Below, piece by piece: positions 1 through 8,710 of a stretch of DNA of 64,000 nucleotides (position 1 is its first letter; the number at the start of each line of letters is the position of its first letter). The position numbers and the translations under genes are program-made. This DNA comes from Fictibacillus enclensis. Its GTDB lineage: Bacteria; Bacillota; Bacilli; Bacillales; Fictibacillaceae. The stretch is taken from contig NZ_KQ758619.1 in NCBI RefSeq assembly GCF_001457035.1, forward strand, positions 372,001 through 436,000, given 5' to 3'. The notes beneath the pieces were generated by a model. The model searched no databases. It was not told the origin of the DNA and worked only from the letters and a program-made list of their open reading frames with translations.

Positions 1-519
1 ACAGAATGTGCAAAGGACTGCGGAGATTATACGTCCCTTATCGTGTTTTATGAAACACCGGGGGAAATGGCGGAAAGCATGAAGGTGGAGGAGTATGAAC
101 AGCTGTTTTGGAGCCAGCTGGCGGGTTTGGCCCAACGGGACACGAGTGAATGGCCGGCCCATATACCGAACGACCCGCATGAACATCTGTGGGAGTTTTG
201 TTTTCATGAGGAGCAGTACTTTATGTATTGCGGCACACCGGCACATGTTAACCGCCACAGCAGGTATTTTCCCTGTTTTATCCTGGCCATTACCCCAAGG
301 TGGGTTCTCGAGAGATTCAATTCATCTCCGTCCAGGGCTTCTAAAATCAAACAACGGATTCGTGACCGCCTGAAAAAATATGATTCGATTGATATTCATA
401 ACGATTTGAAAACGTACGGAAATGAAGATAATTATGAATGGAAGCAATATTTTTTGCGTGATGACGATACGGCGGTATCCAAATGCCCTTTCCACCGGTT
501 TTTCAAAAAGAAAAAATAA
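1..519 (+). CDS. YqcI/YcgG family protein, 5' end cut by window
   Basis: The reading frame is open from base 1 to a TAA at 519, so the gene starts outside the window; a GTG at 43 is only an internal codon. The visible 172 residues resemble the C-terminal part of the YqcI/YcgG family, cytoplasmic proteins of about 240-260 residues and unknown function. Recognisable features are the aromatic, His-rich stretch WEFCFHEEQYFMYCGTPAHV, the conserved R-x-S-R-x-F-P near it, and a basic C-terminal tail ending KKKK. A good terminator follows 20 bases after the stop. The family call rests on overall resemblance; no catalytic role can be given. Confidence 0.7.
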   Translation, partial: TECAKDCGDYTSLIVFYETPGEMAESMKVEEYEQLFWSQLAGLAQRDTSEWPAHIPNDPHEHLWEFCFHEEQYFMYCGTPAHVNRHSRYFPCFILAITPRWVLERFNSSPSRASKIKQRIRDRLKKYDSIDIHNDLKTYGNEDNYEWKQYFLRDDDTAVSKCPFHRFFKKKK

Positions 520-540
520 GTTCGTGAAGCGTTCCTGAAT

Positions 541-562
541 AGAGCGGGAGCGCTCTTTTTTC
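541..562 (+). terminator. Rho-independent terminator of the YqcI-like gene
   Basis: AGAGCG, a four-base loop GGAG, then CGCTCT followed by a run of six T. It lies 21 bases behind the stop codon of the first gene. Confidence 0.85.
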
Positions 563-605
563 TATTCAATAGTTTTTATGAACAAAATAGTTAGGATATA
601 GAAAA

Positions 606-627
606 AATAGTGGTAAACTATTATAAT
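606..627 (+). promoter_or_regulatory. Probable terC promoter with overlapping inverted repeat
   Basis: A perfect TATAAT at 622-627 lies 42 bases before the TerC start. An inverted repeat AATAGT-N5-ACTATT (606-622) overlaps its upstream edge, and further AATAGT half-sites occur at about 569 and 587. No good -35 is seen, which fits an activator- or repressor-controlled promoter. I do not see a yybP-ykoY-type manganese riboswitch here. Confidence 0.45.
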
Positions 628-669
628 GTAATATTAGAGTGAACTATTTAACATAGACAAGGTGGTTTC

Positions 670-1329
670 ATGGATAATTTATTGGTCAATCTTTTAGAAA
701 TCCTTCTTATAAATATTGTGCTGAGCGGGGATAATGCAGTGGTTATCGCGCTTGCCTGCCGGAATTTAGAAGAGCGGCACAGAAACAAGGCCATTTTCTT
801 CGGTACGTTCGGAGCGGTATTTTTAAGAGTGGTATTAACGTTTGTTGCGGTTTATTTATTGAAGATTCCTTTTTTAAACTTTGTCGGCGGACTGCTGTTG
901 TTGTGGATTGCCATTAAGCTTTTAAAAGGGGAAGAAGAGGGCGATATTGAAGCGAACTCCAGTCTTTCCGGGGCAATTAAAACCATTATTATAGCGGACC
1001 TTGTCATGAGTTTGGACAACATTGTGGCCGTTGCGGGGGCAGCCAACGGAAATATCGTGCTGATCATTCTTGGTCTCATCATCAGTATTCCATTAATCAT
1101 TTGGGGAAGCCAGCTGCTCATGAAGATCATGACACGATTTCCCATCATCATCATTCTCGGAGCGGCATTGCTCGGCTATACCGCTGGCGAAATGATGCTG
1201 AAGGACAAGGCTGTCGGGCATTATCTCGAAAACATCGATTTCAATCTTCATCTCGTTGTACCGCTTCTGCTCGCCGTGCTTGTCGTTGTGATCGGCAAGT
1301 TCAGCGGCCGGCATGCAGAAAGTCATTAA
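670..1329 (+). CDS. TerC family integral membrane protein (YjbE-like)
   Basis: A 219-residue polytopic membrane protein of the TerC/YjbE group. The two inverted halves carry the family hallmark acidic pair: SGDN at residues 19-22 and SLDN at 114-117, both in membrane helices. About seven hydrophobic helices are visible, and the length equals that of Bacillus YjbE. Members of this family in Bacillus (MeeF, MeeY) have been linked to manganese export that supplies secreted enzymes; whether this copy does so is inference. The ATG follows AAGGTGGTTTC. The next gene, on the opposite strand, is a ZIP-type metal transporter, and the two share a bidirectional terminator. Confidence 0.88.
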   Translation: MDNLLVNLLEILLINIVLSGDNAVVIALACRNLEERHRNKAIFFGTFGAVFLRVVLTFVAVYLLKIPFLNFVGGLLLLWIAIKLLKGEEEGDIEANSSLSGAIKTIIIADLVMSLDNIVAVAGAANGNIVLIILGLIISIPLIIWGSQLLMKIMTRFPIIIILGAALLGYTAGEMMLKDKAVGHYLENIDFNLHLVVPLLLAVLVVVIGKFSGRHAESH

Positions 1330-1346
1330 TTCAAAAAGATATAAAA

Positions 1347-1394
1347 GACAAGCCCTCTTTTGTTGACAGAAGTCAGAAGAGGGCTTGTTTTTTG
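1347..1394. terminator. Bidirectional terminator between terC and ZIP genes
   Basis: GACAAGCCCTC and GAGGGCTTGT pair around a 21-base loop, with T-runs on the plus side and a weaker one on the minus side. It sits between convergent genes. Confidence 0.85.
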
Positions 1395-2129
1395 TTATAT
1401 TGTCGTCAAGATAAGCGAAACCAACAATCCGATGGCGGCGACCAGCCCGACAATGGATCCTCCTTCTTCAAAGGCTTCGGGCATCATGGTTGAACCGACC
1501 ATGGTGATAATACCGCCTGCTGCAAAAGAGGCAATGATGGCCATGACTTCCTCTGAAGCATTTTCCAAAAAGAAATAGCCGCCCCACGCACTTAAAGTAG
1601 AGATGAAGAGAACAGATAACCAAAGAATCATAATTTTTTGTTTGCTCATATTGCTTTTCAGCATCCCTGACGTACTCGACAAGCCCTCTGGGATATTACT
1701 GATAAAAATGGCGATGACCAGCAGCCAGCTGACATTGTTGTTTTCGATAAGGCTGGCACCGATCATAATCGATTCGGGAATGGCGTCCATCACGGTTCCG
1801 ATAAAAATCGCGAGGCCGGAACTGCTTTTCGAGGCATCATTTTGTCCGGCCGATCTCTTCCGCTGATGGCCTCCTTTTCGAGAGATAAAAAAATCCAGAA
1901 GGGTGAACATGATGGCGCCCACCAAAAAGCCAGACCCTGTTGGGAGCAAACCTCCCGACCGGACAGACTCTCCGAGTAATTCATATGTAGCTGCACCAAT
2001 CAACACCCCTGTACCAAACGACATGATAAATCCTATCACTCGTTTTTTGATTGGGAAGGCTATGGCGGCAATTGCACCCAGCAGCACTGCTGAACCGGAT
2101 ATGGCCCCCCACATTGCGGCAATCCACAT
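1395..2129 (-). CDS. ZIP family divalent metal transporter
   Basis: A 244-residue membrane protein with eight predicted helices and a hydrophilic, basic loop (about residues 90-105, RKGGHQRKRSAGQ) between helices 3 and 4, the usual ZIP layout. Helices 4 and 5 carry the ZIP signatures DAIPES and SNIPEG. In characterised zinc and iron transporters these positions are HNxPEG and HExPxEx, so the metal-binding histidines are replaced here by Asp and Ser/Asn; metal choice may differ. The start is supported by AAAGGAGGTGGAAAC directly before the ATG. It faces the TerC gene, so both may concern metal balance (inference). Confidence 0.85.
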   Translation of the reverse strand: MWIAAMWGAISGSAVLLGAIAAIAFPIKKRVIGFIMSFGTGVLIGAATYELLGESVRSGGLLPTGSGFLVGAIMFTLLDFFISRKGGHQRKRSAGQNDASKSSSGLAIFIGTVMDAIPESIMIGASLIENNNVSWLLVIAIFISNIPEGLSSTSGMLKSNMSKQKIMILWLSVLFISTLSAWGGYFFLENASEEVMAIIASFAAGGIITMVGSTMMPEAFEEGGSIVGLVAAIGLLVSLILTTI

Positions 2130-2195
2130 GTTTCCACCTCCTTTAGGCTTATTACAGTTTTACCCAAAGGAGGCGGAAAAGTAACAAATGCGAAG

Positions 2196-3530
2196 TCAGA
2201 GCAGGGTTAACGCTCCCGTAAGCAGAGCGAGACATGTGATAACCAACGCGGTCAAAATGGCCCATTTGTACGCAAAACGCTGAAACGCACTAATATCGAC
2301 ATTGACCATACTGACAAGCAGGAAGGTGGAAGCCACCAGCGGGCTCATTAAATGGACCGGTTGCCCCATAATGGAAGCCCTTGCAATTTCAATGGGACTG
2401 ACCCCGTAAGCGGAAGCCGCCTCTGCAAGAATCGGGAGCACGCCGAAGTAATAGGCATCGTTGGAAAGAACAAAGGTAAACGGCATGCTGGTAATGGCCA
2501 CGATCGCCGGGAACAGCGGTCCAGCCGAGTCCGGAATGATGGAAATGAGAGCCTGTGCAATCGCATCCACCATTTTAGTACCTGATAATATACCGGCGAA
2601 CACACCTGCAGCAAACACAAGCAGTACAACGGTGAGTGCATTGTTCGCATGCGCTGCGATTCGTTCCTTTTGAAGATCTAGATTCGGATAGTTGATCATC
2701 AGCGCCATAATAAAGCCGACTAAAAATAAGGCTGGGGCCGGAAGTAAGCCCATTACTAAAACGGTCATTACAGCAATGACAAGTAATAAGTTGAAATAGC
2801 GGAGATGCGGGCGTTTGAAGCTTGCAGAATCACCATCTGCAGACATGGTTTCCTGGGCAGCGGCCAATTGTGAAAGGATCTCAGGATCTACCTTTTTATG
2901 CTTCAGATCGGCAATTCCAATCCGGCGTCGTTCTCTTTTTCCGAGAAGATACCCTGTAAAAACGACCCATAACGCGCCTCCGATCATGGTTGGCAGCAGG
3001 GGAATGAAAAATTCGGAAGCATCCAGCCCCATAACGGCGATGGCCCGTGTGGCAGGACCGCCCCAAGGGGTCATTCCACTCATGATGCTGAGCGAAAGCA
3101 TGGATACGGTAGCCAGAATCAATGGATTCATCCCAATGCGGATATAAAGGGGAAGCAATGCGGAAACAGCGATCATATAAGTGGTGGTTCCGTCACCGTC
3201 CAACGCCACCAGTAAGGAAAGAATGGCTGTTCCCATGGCAATTTTTACAGGATCTCCTTTAACAATCTTAAGGATCTTTTCTACGAGTGGATCAAACAAG
3301 CCGGCATCAATTAAAATACCGAAAAACAAAATGGCAAAGAGCAGCAAAGCAGCAGATGGTGCGACGAGCTTCAGTCCGTCCATAATCATCGTGCCCAGCT
3401 TCCCTCCAAATCCGCCAAGAACAGCAAAGACGACAGGAACAAGAGTAAGAGAGGCGATCGGTGATAAACGTTTTGCCATGATCAAATACGTAAACACCAC
3501 AATCATGATAATACCAAGAATAGCCAGCAT
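2196..3530 (-). CDS. yraO: CitMHS family carboxylate transporter (YraO-like)
   Basis: A 444-residue secondary transporter of the citrate-Mg2+:H+ / citrate-Ca2+:H+ symporter (CitMHS) family, with about 11-12 helices and the conserved MTPWGGPATR loop near residue 155. GAGGAGG lies 11 bases before the ATG. The next genes are a LysR regulator and a PrpF-type isomerase, the same trio as yraO-yraN-yraM of Bacillus subtilis. The substrate is probably a tricarboxylate related to what the PrpF-like enzyme isomerises (aconitate, methylaconitate or similar); that is inference. A cre-like site and a copy of the element also found before the prpF-like gene lie upstream, suggesting catabolite repression plus LysR control. 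Confidence 0.88.
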   Translation of the reverse strand: MLAILGIIMIVVFTYLIMAKRLSPIASLTLVPVVFAVLGGFGGKLGTMIMDGLKLVAPSAALLLFAILFFGILIDAGLFDPLVEKILKIVKGDPVKIAMGTAILSLLVALDGDGTTTYMIAVSALLPLYIRIGMNPLILATVSMLSLSIMSGMTPWGGPATRAIAVMGLDASEFFIPLLPTMIGGALWVVFTGYLLGKRERRRIGIADLKHKKVDPEILSQLAAAQETMSADGDSASFKRPHLRYFNLLLVIAVMTVLVMGLLPAPALFLVGFIMALMINYPNLDLQKERIAAHANNALTVVLLVFAAGVFAGILSGTKMVDAIAQALISIIPDSAGPLFPAIVAITSMPFTFVLSNDAYYFGVLPILAEAASAYGVSPIEIARASIMGQPVHLMSPLVASTFLLVSMVNVDISAFQRFAYKWAILTALVITCLALLTGALTLL

Positions 3531-3552
3531 AGTACGAAAACCTCCTCATTTC

Positions 3553-3566
3553 TGTATACGCTTTCA
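3553..3566 (-). promoter_or_regulatory. cre-like CcpA site before the CitMHS gene
   Basis: TGTATACGCTTTCA differs at one position from the cre consensus TGWAANCGNTNWCA. It lies 23 bases upstream of the start codon. Citrate transporters in Bacillus are known CcpA targets. Confidence 0.55.
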
Positions 3567-3624
3567 AAACTGACGATTTAAAAAGCGTCTAACATGTTTG
3601 TTCAAGAATAATACACGTCAATGA

Positions 3625-3674
3625 ATAAGTTAAATATATATTTTTTTATCAATTTAATAAAAAATATTTATAAC
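3625..3674 (-). promoter_or_regulatory. LysR-type control element, copy 2 (CitMHS gene)
   Basis: Read on the minus strand this 50-bp AT-rich stretch begins GTTATAAATATTTTTTA and aligns without gaps to 4608-4657 in front of the PrpF-like gene: the first 17 bases are identical and most of the remaining 33 match. It contains a T-N11-A type core, as expected for a LysR-family site. It lies 95 bases before the CitMHS start codon. Confidence 0.65.
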
Positions 3675-3696
3675 GTAACTATGCTGGTTAGACGCG

Positions 3697-4566
3697 CTAC
3701 AAGGCAGTTGATGGTTCTTGATTCAAAAAATCAATAAATGCTTTGGCAACAGCCAGGTTGAGAGAATCGGGATGATACATCAGCCAGGTGTCACGAAGGA
3801 CAGGTTCGTTATTTTTATACGAAAGCCCTTTAACAAAAAGGTTGTCTGAAGGCTGCAGGCAGATTTCAGGGACAATACCGAATCCGAGCCCGTGCTTCAC
3901 CATCTCCTTGCAGGTTTCCTGGCGGTCCACTTCCATGGCGACAGAAGGCGGGCTGGCAAAGTTATCATGCCACCATGCGGTGATTAAATTATCGAGCGAT
4001 GTATCGGTTTTATAGTGGATCAGCGGCAATTCTGGCAGGTTTTCCAAATTGACTTCAGATCTAGAGATCAGACATAGCCTTTCTTTTGTCAGCAAAAATT
4101 TATCTCCCCGCCAATGGTAATCTCCTCTTAACACGCCAACGTGGATACTGGAAGCATCCAGCAGACTCATAATTTTCGTGCTCCAGCCGGTATTGACCTT
4201 AAATTGAACATCGGGATAGATTTTAGAAAATCGTTTAAGAATATCGGGAAGGCGGTATTGCGCAAAATTACTCGATACACCGATTCGAAGTGTTCCTTTA
4301 ACCGCTTGTCCGATATTTGAAATGTGATCTTTTGTCCTCTGCAGTTCTTCAATCATTTGCTCTGCATATTTGGCGAGATATTCTCCCTCTGCAGTAAATT
4401 CAATTCCTCTTTTTCGTTTATAGAACAATCGGGTATCAAAGGATTCTTCGAGATGCCTTAGCCGGTAGCTCAGAGCAGGCTGTGAAATGTAGAGTTTTTC
4501 TGCTGCCCGCGTAATACTTTTTTCCTCGTACAATATTTTCATTAGTGTCCAGTCTTTCTCGTCCAT
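3697..4566 (-). CDS. yraN: LysR family transcriptional regulator (YraN-like)
   Basis: A 289-residue LysR-type regulator: N-terminal winged helix-turn-helix (residues about 5-60, with RAAEKLYISQPALSYRLRHLE) and a C-terminal two-lobed effector domain starting near TLRIGVS. The ATG at 4566 is chosen over a GTG three codons earlier because AAGGAG lies eight bases before it. The gene sits between the CitMHS transporter and the divergent PrpF-type gene. The twin 50-bp elements before those two genes are the obvious targets; the upstream copy also covers this gene's own promoter region, so autoregulation is likely. Confidence 0.92.
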   Translation of the reverse strand: MDEKDWTLMKILYEEKSITRAAEKLYISQPALSYRLRHLEESFDTRLFYKRKRGIEFTAEGEYLAKYAEQMIEELQRTKDHISNIGQAVKGTLRIGVSSNFAQYRLPDILKRFSKIYPDVQFKVNTGWSTKIMSLLDASSIHVGVLRGDYHWRGDKFLLTKERLCLISRSEVNLENLPELPLIHYKTDTSLDNLITAWWHDNFASPPSVAMEVDRQETCKEMVKHGLGFGIVPEICLQPSDNLFVKGLSYKNNEPVLRDTWLMYHPDSLNLAVAKAFIDFLNQEPSTAL

Positions 4567-4607
4567 TCTTCTCACTCCTTTTTTTTATCCTATCACTCCT
4601 GTTTTTA

Positions 4608-4657
4608 GTTATAAATATTTTTTAAGGTTTTAGATAAATAATATGTATTTAATTTAT
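4608..4657 (+). promoter_or_regulatory. LysR-type control element, copy 1 (PrpF-like gene)
   Basis: Shares GTTATAAATATTTTTTA and a similar following 33 bases with 3625-3674 (minus strand). The first part contains TTA-N11-TAA, matching the T-N11-A LysR rule; the second part carries the inverted repeat GATAAAT-N12-ATTTATC (4633-4658). It lies in the divergent promoter region between the LysR and PrpF-like genes. Confidence 0.68.
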
Positions 4658-4718
4658 CGGAAGAATTGGACTAAGATGAGTTCAAAGAGAGAAGAGCAAA
4701 TCAGTTGAGGTGATGATG

Positions 4719-5873
4719 ATGACAAAAGTTCCGGTAATCATTATGCGGGGAGGAACAAGCAAAGGCGCATTTTTCAATGAAAAGGATATGCCAGAGCAGC
4801 GGAAAGATTGGGAAGAGTTTTTGCTGGATGTCATGGGAAGCCCGGACAACATGCAAATTGATGGGTTGGGCGGCGCCAATTCACTTACCAGTAAAGTGGC
4901 CATCATAAAGAAATCAGAAGCAGCCGATGTGGACATTGATTATACCTTTGCCCAAGTGAGCATTGACAAGAAAATGGTCGATTTTAAAGGGAACTGTGGA
5001 AATATTTCTTCGGCGGTTGGTCCATATGCCATCGAACAGGGATTGGTGAGGGCAAGGGAACCGGTGACAAAAGTAAGGATTTACAATACGAATACAAAAA
5101 AGGTGATTATTTCTGAAGTGGAAGTAGAGGATGGAAGGGTGAAACTGGAAGGGAATTGTTCGATTCCCGGGGTGCCAGGAACCGGATCTCCTATTTATCT
5201 GTCATTTGAAGATGCCGAAGGATCGGTGACAGGCAGGGTGTTTCCTACTGGAAATGCCATTGATTTCATTGAGACATCGTTCGGTGCCTTTTGTATCTCT
5301 ATCGTTGACGTTGCGAATCCGCTTGTTTTTGTCAAGGCGATGGATGTGGGGTTGAACGGAATCGAACTGCCTGATGACTATTCCCCGGATTCATTAGCAA
5401 AACTGGAAGAAGTACGATCAATCGCTGCTGAGCTTTGCGGATTTTGTTCAAGAGAAGAGGCGACGGATCAATCACCCGCTGTACCAAAGCTTACGATTGT
5501 TGCAGAACCAAAGGATTACATGGATCTTGCCGGGCGGAAGCGGAAAGCGGAGGAAATGGATTTGGTCATTCGGATGATGTCCATGCAGCGGCCACACAGG
5601 GCATTGGCCATAACGGGGGCGGTATGTACAACAGCGGCAGCTTACCTGGAAAACACCATTGTTTCCCGTATGATTTCAGACCGGAACAGCACCCTTCGCC
5701 TTGCCCATCCGGCCGGGGTCATGGAAACCCAGGCAAAACTCTATGAAAAGAAAGTGCACGCGATAAAGGTGGTCCGGACCTCAAGAAGAATTATGGAAGG
5801 TTACGTTTACACCAAAAAAGAGTATGCAATGGCAACAACAAAAAATCATAGAAAAGAACAGCTCGTATTTTAA
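4719..5873 (+). CDS. yraM: PrpF family isomerase (YraM-like)
   Basis: About 384 residues, the length of PrpF/GalD enzymes, which have a double diaminopimelate-epimerase fold and shift double bonds in substrates such as 2-methyl-cis-aconitate, methylitaconate or oxalomesaconate. Visible signatures are MRGGTSKG near the N terminus, the GNCGN loop around residue 90 with the likely catalytic Cys, and a matching C-terminal RPHRALAITGAVCT segment. Four start codons follow each other (GTG-ATG-ATG-ATG); the last, at 4719, has the best spacing from TTGAGG. No prpBCD genes are near, so it is unlikely to serve the methylcitrate cycle here; the CitMHS neighbour suggests uptake and isomerisation of an aconitate-like acid. 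Confidence 0.88.
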   Translation: MTKVPVIIMRGGTSKGAFFNEKDMPEQRKDWEEFLLDVMGSPDNMQIDGLGGANSLTSKVAIIKKSEAADVDIDYTFAQVSIDKKMVDFKGNCGNISSAVGPYAIEQGLVRAREPVTKVRIYNTNTKKVIISEVEVEDGRVKLEGNCSIPGVPGTGSPIYLSFEDAEGSVTGRVFPTGNAIDFIETSFGAFCISIVDVANPLVFVKAMDVGLNGIELPDDYSPDSLAKLEEVRSIAAELCGFCSREEATDQSPAVPKLTIVAEPKDYMDLAGRKRKAEEMDLVIRMMSMQRPHRALAITGAVCTTAAAYLENTIVSRMISDRNSTLRLAHPAGVMETQAKLYEKKVHAIKVVRTSRRIMEGYVYTKKEYAMATTKNHRKEQLVF

Positions 5874-6439
5874 ACGCGATGACCTCTCCATTTGGCGTAT
5901 AGTGCAGCAGCCAATCCACCCGCTACACCGGCCAGGAGATCCCCCATGGTATCTTTGTTCCCGCCGAGCTGCATGGTGTGGGTAGCTACCAGATCTCCGG
6001 TATATTCATAGATTTCCCAGAGGACTGAGGCAAGGGATGAAAAGGAGAGAATGAAAAGAAAATAAAGCCAGGGAGATACGCTGTCCCTGAGCTTTTCGGG
6101 CACGAACCGTTTGTAAAGCGACATGCCGCATAAGCCGACAAAGGCTCCTTTATAGGAATGAAGGGTGGTATCCCACCACGGAAACTTCAGATAAAACTGC
6201 ATGATGCTGCCAAGGTACGTGGTACACAAAAGAAATAGAAAGTAACCCATAATAAGAACCAGAGGAAAGGGATTTCTTTTCAGAAAAAGCAGACCAAGGG
6301 GCAGCGCGCTGACTGCAATTCCGCCAAGAGCAACCTGCCAGCGGGAGGCATCATCTTTCATAAGGTAATAGATAAACAAGCCCAGCATAAATGCCATAAA
6401 AAGCAGACTGCTCCACACCAAAATTTTTCGTTCCACCAC
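5870..6439 (-). CDS. Small polytopic membrane protein, DUF2238/YjdF-like motifs
   Basis: About 189 residues with five to six hydrophobic helices. The frame is open further upstream but runs through a terminator hairpin and an SDR remnant, so I place the start at the GTG at 6439, nine bases behind AAGGAGG. The spaced motifs WWDTTLHSYKG, LWEIYEYTGD and DTMGDLLAG recall the H-x(n)-E-x-x-E-x(n)-D-T-x-x-D pattern of YjdF-type membrane proteins, whose function is not known. Its stop codon overlaps that of the convergent PrpF-like gene by three bases, with no terminator between them. Confidence 0.7.
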   Translation of the reverse strand: MVERKILVWSSLLFMAFMLGLFIYYLMKDDASRWQVALGGIAVSALPLGLLFLKRNPFPLVLIMGYFLFLLCTTYLGSIMQFYLKFPWWDTTLHSYKGAFVGLCGMSLYKRFVPEKLRDSVSPWLYFLFILSFSSLASVLWEIYEYTGDLVATHTMQLGGNKDTMGDLLAGVAGGLAAALYAKWRGHRV

Positions 6440-6497
6440 GTTCACCTGCCTCCTTGTACTGTTATCAGTATGGCCAACAGGGAAAATATGAAACAGG

Positions 6498-6530
6498 AAA
6501 AAGCCGCAAGCACCGTTGCTTGCGGCTTTT
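6498..6530 (-). terminator. Hairpin terminator behind the SDR remnant
   Basis: AAAAGCCGCAAGC and GCTTGCGGCTTTT pair around a six-base loop, with T-runs on both strands. It probably terminated the now decayed SDR gene on the minus strand. Confidence 0.75.
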
Positions 6531-6537
6531 ATTCCGT

Positions 6538-6675
6538 CGTTTCCTTTTGTTTGTTTCAAGGAACTGTCTGCCGGCTTCCTCTTCCTTTGTGCCGGCAAGG
6601 GAGTCGATGAGCGGCGTTTCAATGGTTCCCGGAGAAATGGAGTTGACCCGGATGCGTGTATTCCTCCAAAGTATG
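6538..6675 (-). pseudogene. Remnant of a short-chain dehydrogenase (SDR) gene
   Basis: On the minus strand one frame reads RIRVNSISPGTIETPLIDSL followed by AGTKEEEAGRQFLETNK, the typical SDR segment after the catalytic Tyr-Lys (IRVNxxxPGxxxTP). The Rossmann N terminus, the YxxxK site and the C-terminal end are missing; the frame runs into the terminator hairpin at 6530. Only about 45 codons survive, so this is a scar and not a gene. Confidence 0.75.
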
Positions 6676-6760
6676 TGAAGTAAACATGAGGTGCTGATGG
6701 GAAGCGTTTACAATCATGGCATGGAAAAACGCCCCGTGCCGTACAGCGCGGAGGGTTCTC

Positions 6761-8710
6761 CTATAATGCTTCTTTGATGACTTTTTTATAATAAACGACC
6801 GACAGGATTCCAAAGATGGAGTAAAGTGCAGTGTACAGAACCATAACCAGGATGATGGGTGTCCACAGCTCAGTTCCAAAAAGGAACCATCCGGACTTCA
6901 CGGCAAAATAACTGTGGATCAGCCCCAATACGAGCGGAATCCCGAAGTTGAACAGCTGCTTGAAACGAATGCCCTTCAGCAAATCTCCTCTCGTAAACCC
7001 AAGCTTTCTTAAAATGGTGTAGTTCGGCTTTTCCTCTTCGCTCTCATCCATCTGCTTAAAATAGAGAATACAGCCCGATGTAATCAGGAAAGTCAATCCA
7101 AGGAAACCAACGATAAACATCGTCAGACCCATATTCTGCTTTTGATCTTGAAGCATTTCCACTCTTGAGAATTGGCCTGCTTTAAACTGTTGCTTCTGAA
7201 ACAGGTCATCCGCTTTTTGCAGCTGATTTTCGTTCGTGACATCAATCCCCACATAACGGGAAGGTTCGGTTTTAAGAGAGGGATCAAGCCCGTCTTTAAG
7301 CTCGCGAAACACAGAATCATTCACTACCGCTGTCGGTAATCCGCGTGTAAAAGGGATGGAGACGACCGAATCCTTCTTCATGCCGATGTAGTTTTGCAGG
7401 ATCTTCTCCTTTTTGGTTTTCCATATGATTTGGCCGGAGTCTTTGATCTTAAAAAAGGATTTTTGAAGATCGGTCACGCCAGTCAAATACATGTCTCTTT
7501 TCGAGAGGTTTTGGCCATTTACACTGGAATCGCTGATCACTGAAATGCTCGTGTTTTTCGGATTGAGCCCTGTGGCTGTGGAGGAAGCTTCAAGCTTCGC
7601 CTCCATAACGGAGGATATATCCGCATTTATGTGGAGCACTTCAATGTTTGTTTCCTTGAAGCTAATATTATTTTTGTTTAACTCCTTCTTGAATGTGCCG
7701 GCCGCATCGGTGCTGGTGAACGAAAATTGGTTGGGCACATAGTTCCTGGCCGTTTTTTCAGCGGAATAGTAAGAAATATAGGTTAATGACAAGAGCCCAA
7801 TGGCGAGTGCTGACACGGTTGTAATGATCGTCAGCAAAAGAGCGTTCGACTTCATCCGGAACATGATGGACGACAGGGAGAGAACCTCATTGACAGACAG
7901 ATATCCATTTTTCTTTTTGCGGATCAGGTTGAACACAAACCTTACAGATCCCTTATAGAACAAGTAGGTTCCCAAAATAACAGACCCGAGAATCGAAATC
8001 ATTGCCAGATAAAGCTTGGCTTCGTTGTTGAAATCACCACCAAATAGCTTGGAGGATACATAATATCCCGCAATGATGAGAACCAGACCGAGTATTCCCA
8101 TGATAATTTCCAGCACAGAGATTTTCTTTACTTTGCTTTCTGTCGATGAAACCGCGCGGAAGAGGGACAAAATGGTCTGTCTTTTGATAAAAATAAAGTT
8201 CGTTAACATGATGACGCAGTAGATGACGGCAAAGACTATGATCGTTTGGACCATTGCCTGTGCTGAGAAATGCAGGGTGGCAATGGCATGAACACCTGTA
8301 ACCTTGTATAAAATCATGATGGCCAGCTTTGAAAAGGCAAAGCCGAAAAGGATGCCCAAGAGAACTGAGCCGAAGTATAGCAAGAAATTTTCAGCAGTGA
8401 GAATACGGAAAATCTTGCTTTTGGTCATGCCGATCAGCTGAAACAATCCAATTTCCTTGCTTCGTCTTTTAATAAAAATCTTATTCGCATATAAAAGGAA
8501 GATGGCAACGATGGCAATGAGTAAAACGGAAGCGGCTTTAAGTGCTGCTCCACCTTTAATCGATCCCTTTGCCTCATCCATGGATGGATCGTACTGCAGG
8601 GTTACAAACGCGAAATAAAGGGCGGCACTGAAAATCAGGGCAAAGACATAGAGATAATAGTTCTTCAGGTTTTTTTTCAGATTGCGAACGATCAGTTGAT
8701 TAATGCTCAT
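6761..8710 (-). CDS. bceB: Bacitracin-type ABC transporter permease BceB
   Basis: About 649 residues, matching BceB (646 in B. subtilis). FtsX/MacB-like permease with ten membrane helices and one large extracellular domain (about residues 310-510) between helices 7 and 8, the region that senses bacitracin-like peptides in this family. Diagnostic stretches are [20 protein letters not shown] after helix 2, [19 protein letters not shown] and [16 protein letters not shown] near the C terminus. I choose the ATG at 8710 ([14 protein letters not shown]), overlapping the end of bceA by 11 bases, over an upstream GTG. With BceA it frees cell-wall lipid targets from peptide antibiotics and signals to BceS. 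Confidence 0.95.
   Translation of the reverse strand: MSINQLIVRNLKKNLKNYYLYVFALIFSAALYFAFVTLQYDPSMDEAKGSIKGGAALKAASVLLIAIVAIFLLYANKIFIKRRSKEIGLFQLIGMTKSKIFRILTAENFLLYFGSVLLGILFGFAFSKLAIMILYKVTGVHAIATLHFSAQAMVQTIIVFAVIYCVIMLTNFIFIKRQTILSLFRAVSSTESKVKKISVLEIIMGILGLVLIIAGYYVSSKLFGGDFNNEAKLYLAMISILGSVILGTYLFYKGSVRFVFNLIRKKKNGYLSVNEVLSLSSIMFRMKSNALLLTIITTVSALAIGLLSLTYISYYSAEKTARNYVPNQFSFTSTDAAGTFKKELNKNNISFKETNIEVLHINADISSVMEAKLEASSTATGLNPKNTSISVISDSSVNGQNLSKRDMYLTGVTDLQKSFFKIKDSGQIIWKTKKEKILQNYIGMKKDSVVSIPFTRGLPTAVVNDSVFRELKDGLDPSLKTEPSRYVGIDVTNENQLQKADDLFQKQQFKAGQFSRVEMLQDQKQNMGLTMFIVGFLGLTFLITSGCILYFKQMDESEEEKPNYTILRKLGFTRGDLLKGIRFKQLFNFGIPLVLGLIHSYFAVKSGWFLFGTELWTPIILVMVLYTALYSIFGILSVVYYKKVIKEAL

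Noticed and set aside
563-669. Manganese (yybP-ykoY) riboswitch before the TerC gene
   Set aside because: The gap is too short and I could not find the conserved riboswitch core; only a TATAAT and small inverted repeats are visible.
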